Shown: piece after piece, positions 6,517-9,306 of the stretch
Position numbering within the stretch: position 1 is the stretch's first letter
Layout: each line of letters opens with the position of its first letter
NCBI GenBank assembly: GCA_902773215.1
Contig: CACYDQ010000503.1
Coordinates: 1 to 9,306, forward strand
Length of the DNA: 9,306 bases
Origin: an uncultured Spirochaetaceae bacterium
Lineage (GTDB): Bacteria; Spirochaetota; Spirochaetia; Treponematales; Treponemataceae
Direction of reading: 5' to 3'
Made by a program: the position numbers and the translations under genes
Notes under the pieces: generated by a model
What the model saw: the letters and a program-made list of their open reading frames with translations, nothing else
Database searches by the model: none
Told to the model about the DNA's origin: nothing

Positions 6517-6563
6517 TCAACTCCCTGGGAATCTGCCTCTTGTAAGAGGCAGATAGGAGTTGA
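6517..6563 (+). promoter_or_regulatory. Long interrupted hairpin that encloses the Shine-Dalgarno
   Basis: The inner stem is a perfect 10-bp inverted repeat, ATCTGCCTCT (6531-6540) with AGAGGCAGAT (6545-6554), closing a TGTA loop. The outer stem is a perfect 8-bp pair, TCAACTCC (6517-6524) with GGAGTTGA (6556-6563). They are separated by CTGGGA on one side and a single A on the other. The outer stem contains the GGAG ribosome-binding site (6556-6559) of the gene starting at 6566. Eighteen base pairs with this arrangement would hide the SD, a layout expected of a translational switch. There is no U-run after it, so it is not an ordinary terminator. The pairing is seen directly; the regulatory role is inferred. 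Confidence 0.65.
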
Positions 6564-6565
6564 TT

Positions 6566-8029
6566 ATGGACAAGACTTTTTCCAACACTTTCAGGAAGGC
6601 GTTCACCGTGGCCGCCTTTGTGTCGCTCGCGGTCATGGCGGCAGTCACGGGGTCTGCCATGTTCCAGCTGTATGTCACGGGCCAGCGATATGCCAGGCTC
6701 AGGGATTATGCAACCGACCGGGGGATAAAGCTCACGGGCAGCAGTGACAAGCCGCTTCTCGGCATCAAATCTGGATCTGCCCCTGAGCTTGCGAGCCACC
6801 TAGAAGATAGGCTCTACGGAACGTACGGGCTGTCGGACTGCTCGCTGGAAATACAGGGAGACACCCTTGTTTTCACGGGCAATCTTTCCGGGGGCTTCTC
6901 ACAGGCAAAGACAGCGTTTCCCTTCGCCAGTTCTGACGAGTCTGATGATTCCGACAAGTACGACCCGTACTCCGGTTACTACGACAGCTACTATTATGAG
7001 CGCAGCCCGTACAGCAGATCATACAGGGGAAGCTGGAAGAACGTGGACAATGTCCGCTACGCATACACTGAGAACGGCTTCAGGGAACGACTCCCTGCCA
7101 GCGATACGGCCCTTGACGAAGCCACGGCTTTCATCAGGCAGGAGCTGAAATCCGCCTTGAAAGACGTAAGGTACGGCTATTACTGCAGCACCAAAGATTA
7201 CCCCGATTGCAAGATACAGGTAGCTCTTTCCAATGAGCTGAATTACGACGGGTTCATTCAGGAAGACTTTGCTCACCTGAAAGACCGTCTCGGCAGGGCG
7301 CAGAGATTCGCGGGCAGCTGCCTGTACCTCTTCCTGTTTTGCATGGCATCAGTGCTGTCATTCCTCGCAGGAACGAACATGCTTGTACGCTGCGTGTCCG
7401 CAACGCTCGCACTCTGCGTCGCCAGTTACCTGTTCGGCTTTTCGGCGGCATGCGTCGTCATCTTCTTTATCCTGTTCGTCGTTGCGAGCGGAATAATCAA
7501 GCGCAGCAGGAACGAATTCCTCAGGGGCGTGGCATACATCGCACTGAGTCTCCTGCTTAACATGGAGATGATGAAGTACGCTTCCGCCGGGCTGGACGTA
7601 GGAACGGAATGTATCAGCCGCTTCCTTGCGTTCACCTTCTCCGCAATAAACATCATCGCCTGTGCCTGCCTTGTAGACGCACTCCGTACCGGCACGGACA
7701 CGCTCGAAATTTTCCCCGCACGGAAAAAGACAGACGGGCGCATCTTCATAGAGCTCTCGCCTTCGCTCCTGCCATACATGACGACGATATGCGAGAAGCT
7801 CAACGCCTGCCACAGGAACATGCCAAACGAGCAATGCTTCTCTCCGTATGACAAGCCCTGCTACAACGTCGTGTGCAGGGAAGAGCTGGAAGGCAATGAG
7901 TACCGGATTGTAAAGGACGGCGAATGCCTTGCCTCCAAGCTTCTGGACACTGCGGAGCTGGATGACTTTGAGCTGAACCTGCTTGTGTGCAGGGCAATCG
8001 CAGCACGGGTAGACAGGAACAGGAACTAA
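6566..8029 (+). CDS. Unrecognised polytopic membrane protein with Tyr/Asp-rich external segment
   Basis: 487 aa, not recognised. One N-terminal span (about 12-34) is followed by a large, probably extracytoplasmic region (35-247). That region contains an acidic Ser/Asp run (123-130) and a tyrosine-rich stretch (132-153, nine Tyr). Five further hydrophobic segments lie at about 248-269, 272-292, 293-311, 319-336 and 350-373. A probably cytoplasmic tail (374-487) holds several cysteines and ends 'VDRNRN'. There is no lipobox, no catalytic motif I can name, and no Walker or zinc-metalloprotease signature. The ATG at 6566 has GGAG (6556-6559) six bases upstream; a TTG at 6560 is in frame but abuts the SD. 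The SD lies inside a hairpin. It is separated from the metal operon by 148 bp and followed by another membrane protein gene, so the two may form a unit. A real gene by length, SD and membrane pattern; function unknown. Confidence 0.85.
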   Translation: MDKTFSNTFRKAFTVAAFVSLAVMAAVTGSAMFQLYVTGQRYARLRDYATDRGIKLTGSSDKPLLGIKSGSAPELASHLEDRLYGTYGLSDCSLEIQGDTLVFTGNLSGGFSQAKTAFPFASSDESDDSDKYDPYSGYYDSYYYERSPYSRSYRGSWKNVDNVRYAYTENGFRERLPASDTALDEATAFIRQELKSALKDVRYGYYCSTKDYPDCKIQVALSNELNYDGFIQEDFAHLKDRLGRAQRFAGSCLYLFLFCMASVLSFLAGTNMLVRCVSATLALCVASYLFGFSAACVVIFFILFVVASGIIKRSRNEFLRGVAYIALSLLLNMEMMKYASAGLDVGTECISRFLAFTFSAINIIACACLVDALRTGTDTLEIFPARKKTDGRIFIELSPSLLPYMTTICEKLNACHRNMPNEQCFSPYDKPCYNVVCREELEGNEYRIVKDGECLASKLLDTAELDDFELNLLVCRAIAARVDRNRN

Positions 8030-8034
8030 AGGAG

Positions 8035-8072
8035 TCAGCCAGGAGGTCAGAAACGGCTTCCTGTCTGGCTGA
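8035..8072 (+). promoter_or_regulatory. Hairpin between the two orphan membrane-protein genes
   Basis: TCAGCCAG (8035-8042) is the exact reverse complement of CTGGCTGA (8065-8072). An alternative keeps the outer six pairs and pairs an SD-like AGGAGG (8041-8046) with CTTCCT (8057-8062), bulging GTCT. The 71-bp gap holds nothing else apart from the SD of the next gene, GGAGG at 8087-8091. No U-run follows the stem, so it does not look like an intrinsic terminator; an RNA-processing or translation-control element is possible. Confidence 0.5.
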
Positions 8073-8100
8073 TGGCAAAAACTTTTGGAGGAATTCTAGT

Positions 8101-9306
8101 ATGCTCGAAAACATAAAAGATATTGGCTCATCGGCAAAAGAGATTGTTCTGGCCTTTGTTTTTATGACGGCAGCCCTCGCGTTTATCCTTGTACCTGTTA
8201 TCATGTCAGGCTATGCGTTCATGGAGGGATATCATTTGTATGCATTCGTCGGACTGCTCTGCTTTCTGGCAATTGGATTGCTTGTCATCCAATATATACG
8301 AAGACGTATTGGACGAGGAATTTTTTACGGGATGCTCGTACCGTGCAACATCATTCTTCTTATCTATACCGATTATCTCTGTGAATATATATATGGCAAC
8401 GATTTACCGGTTCTTTTTCGTTTCTTTGTAGTAGCAGAGATTCTGATATCGACAGGAATCGAGATGCTCAAAGCCAGCGAAAAGAAGGAAGCTGCCAGAA
8501 AACCGCATCCCGTTCCGCTCATCCGCTGGCCAGAGTTCGTCATGCACACGAGCAGCGAATCCCTTGCGCTTCTGAAAAAACTCCTGCAAATCAAGCAGAT
8601 GGGAAAGCTATTACAGCCCTTCGAGGGAAGGAACTGGAAGAACCTGTCCGCCGGGGAACGGCGCGAACTTGAGCAGCTTGCTGCAAGCCGCCGCATCTTC
8701 AGCTCTGCCATCAAATATATGGAACTGTCCGGCATTCCCAAAGAACGCTCGGACACGTTCGAGGAGCTAGTGGTGACGGTACGCGGTACTGGCAAGAGCC
8801 TGCTTCCAGACGACAATGACATCCTGCAGTGCCTGTACAATGCAAACCTGTTGAACGGCGGAACGCTTTCGCTTGAGGAAGTAAAAGCCTTGTTCCCCAA
8901 AACACCCGGCGACTGTCAGAGCGAAGAAGAGAAGGACATCGTCAAGTTCAGGATGGCGCTCGGCTGGCTATGCAAGGAAGAGAGCGAAACTCATTACCGG
9001 GACTGGCAGCAGCTCGCAGGACGCTGCACGTACATCCTTGCCAGCGGAGACACAAGCTTTTCGAACTACGAAGAGGAAAATGTCTTTGCGATGCAGGAAC
9101 TTGACGGGTTTACTTTCACTGGCAAAAAAGAGAATCCGTTCGGGGGCTTCCTCTGGTGCTGCCTCGTATACGGCCGCCTTATGTCCGAACTGTTGGACAA
9201 GGATCTGAACATGCAGAAGGCGATGCTGCTCCTGAGCTCCCTGCTCACATCCTACAGGCTTCCCGTCATCTTTCTGGAAGCCGCCGACAGGGAGACGCAT
9301 CTGGAT
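8101..9306 (+). CDS. Unrecognised membrane protein with large soluble domain (3' end beyond window)
   Basis: The frame is open from the ATG at 8101 to the right edge (402 codons, no stop), so the gene is incomplete. GGAGG (8087-8091) lies nine bases upstream. The N-terminal part has four hydrophobic segments (about 13-35, 46-66, 75-95, 103-120). A soluble, probably cytoplasmic region follows from about 125, mostly helical with many Leu/Glu/Lys residues, for example 'SAGERRELEQLAASRRIF' and 'MQKAMLLLSSLLTSYRLPV'. I do not recognise the domain. A 'GTGKS' at 229-233 is not a full Walker A. The first 360 bases are clearly AT-richer (35-40 % GC in the lines I counted) than the rest (52-58 %), although other membrane proteins in the window are GC-rich. 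It follows the 487-aa membrane protein by 71 bp in the same direction, and a joint function is likely but unproven. Confidence 0.85.
   Translation, partial: MLENIKDIGSSAKEIVLAFVFMTAALAFILVPVIMSGYAFMEGYHLYAFVGLLCFLAIGLLVIQYIRRRIGRGIFYGMLVPCNIILLIYTDYLCEYIYGNDLPVLFRFFVVAEILISTGIEMLKASEKKEAARKPHPVPLIRWPEFVMHTSSESLALLKKLLQIKQMGKLLQPFEGRNWKNLSAGERRELEQLAASRRIFSSAIKYMELSGIPKERSDTFEELVVTVRGTGKSLLPDDNDILQCLYNANLLNGGTLSLEEVKALFPKTPGDCQSEEEKDIVKFRMALGWLCKEESETHYRDWQQLAGRCTYILASGDTSFSNYEEENVFAMQELDGFTFTGKKENPFGGFLWCCLVYGRLMSELLDKDLNMQKAMLLLSSLLTSYRLPVIFLEAADRETHLD

Noticed and set aside
8072..8116. Tiny 14-codon frame between the two orphan genes
   Set aside because: It begins in the hairpin arm without its own SD at a proper distance and overlaps the next gene's start; it is probably chance.
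8785..8799. Walker A (P-loop) at GTGKS in the last protein
   Set aside because: The pattern GxxxxGK[ST] needs a glycine five residues before GK, where there is a threonine, and no Walker B or hydrophobic strand context is seen.
9121..9180. Fic-like active site ('NPFGGFLW...YGRL') in the last protein
   Set aside because: The required HPFx(D/E)GNGR motif with its catalytic histidine is absent, so the likeness is superficial.

Overview
The window is about 9.3 kb of GC-rich bacterial DNA (roughly 55-60 % by eye). All recognisable genes lie on the + strand, packed with overlaps or very short gaps. Gene content (a Feo ferrous-iron system with Cys-rich accessory proteins, and a CtpC-like metal P-type ATPase with CxxC-less HMA domains) suggests an anaerobe, such as a gut or oral spirochaete (Treponema-like) or a member of the Bacillota/Negativicutes. 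I cannot fix the taxon from sequence alone.

Region 1 (1-2895) is a ferrous-type metal uptake module: the 3' end of feoA, a complete feoB with unusual membrane gate motifs, a small FeoC-like winged-helix protein with a seven-cysteine tail, and a 124-aa protein that joins a FeoB-associated Cys-rich membrane anchor to a soluble heavy-metal-associated (HMA) domain. Starts overlap or abut stops (TAATG at feoA/feoB, zero spacing between the FeoC-like and HMA genes), so these genes are very probably co-transcribed.

Region 2 (2896-6417) starts with a 76-bp gap holding a good extended -10 promoter followed by three alternating copies of a 7-mer (TGCTAAT/ATTAGCA/TGCTAAT) placed like an operator. Then come a 69-aa single-span membrane protein (DUF6110-like), a 699-aa heavy-metal P-type ATPase with an N-terminal CxxC-less HMA_2-like domain and an SCA membrane motif, a free-standing HMA_2-like protein, and a methyltransferase of the leucine-carboxyl-methyltransferase family. 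It looks like a metal efflux or metal-handling operon, placed directly behind the uptake genes but with its own regulated promoter. Import through Feo and export through the ATPase would together set the cytoplasmic level of a divalent metal (Fe2+ or Mn2+ are the reasonable guesses).

Region 3 (6418-9306) is different: two unrecognised multi-span membrane proteins in tandem, the second cut off by the right edge. Each is preceded by a conspicuous RNA hairpin. The first hairpin buries the ribosome-binding site of the 487-aa protein in a long interrupted stem. The first protein carries a Tyr/Asp-rich low-complexity segment; the second has a markedly AT-rich membrane-coding part joined to a GC-rich soluble part. 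These two genes and their leaders are the least explained part of the window. I found no tRNA, rRNA, CRISPR array, insertion sequence or convincing intrinsic terminator.
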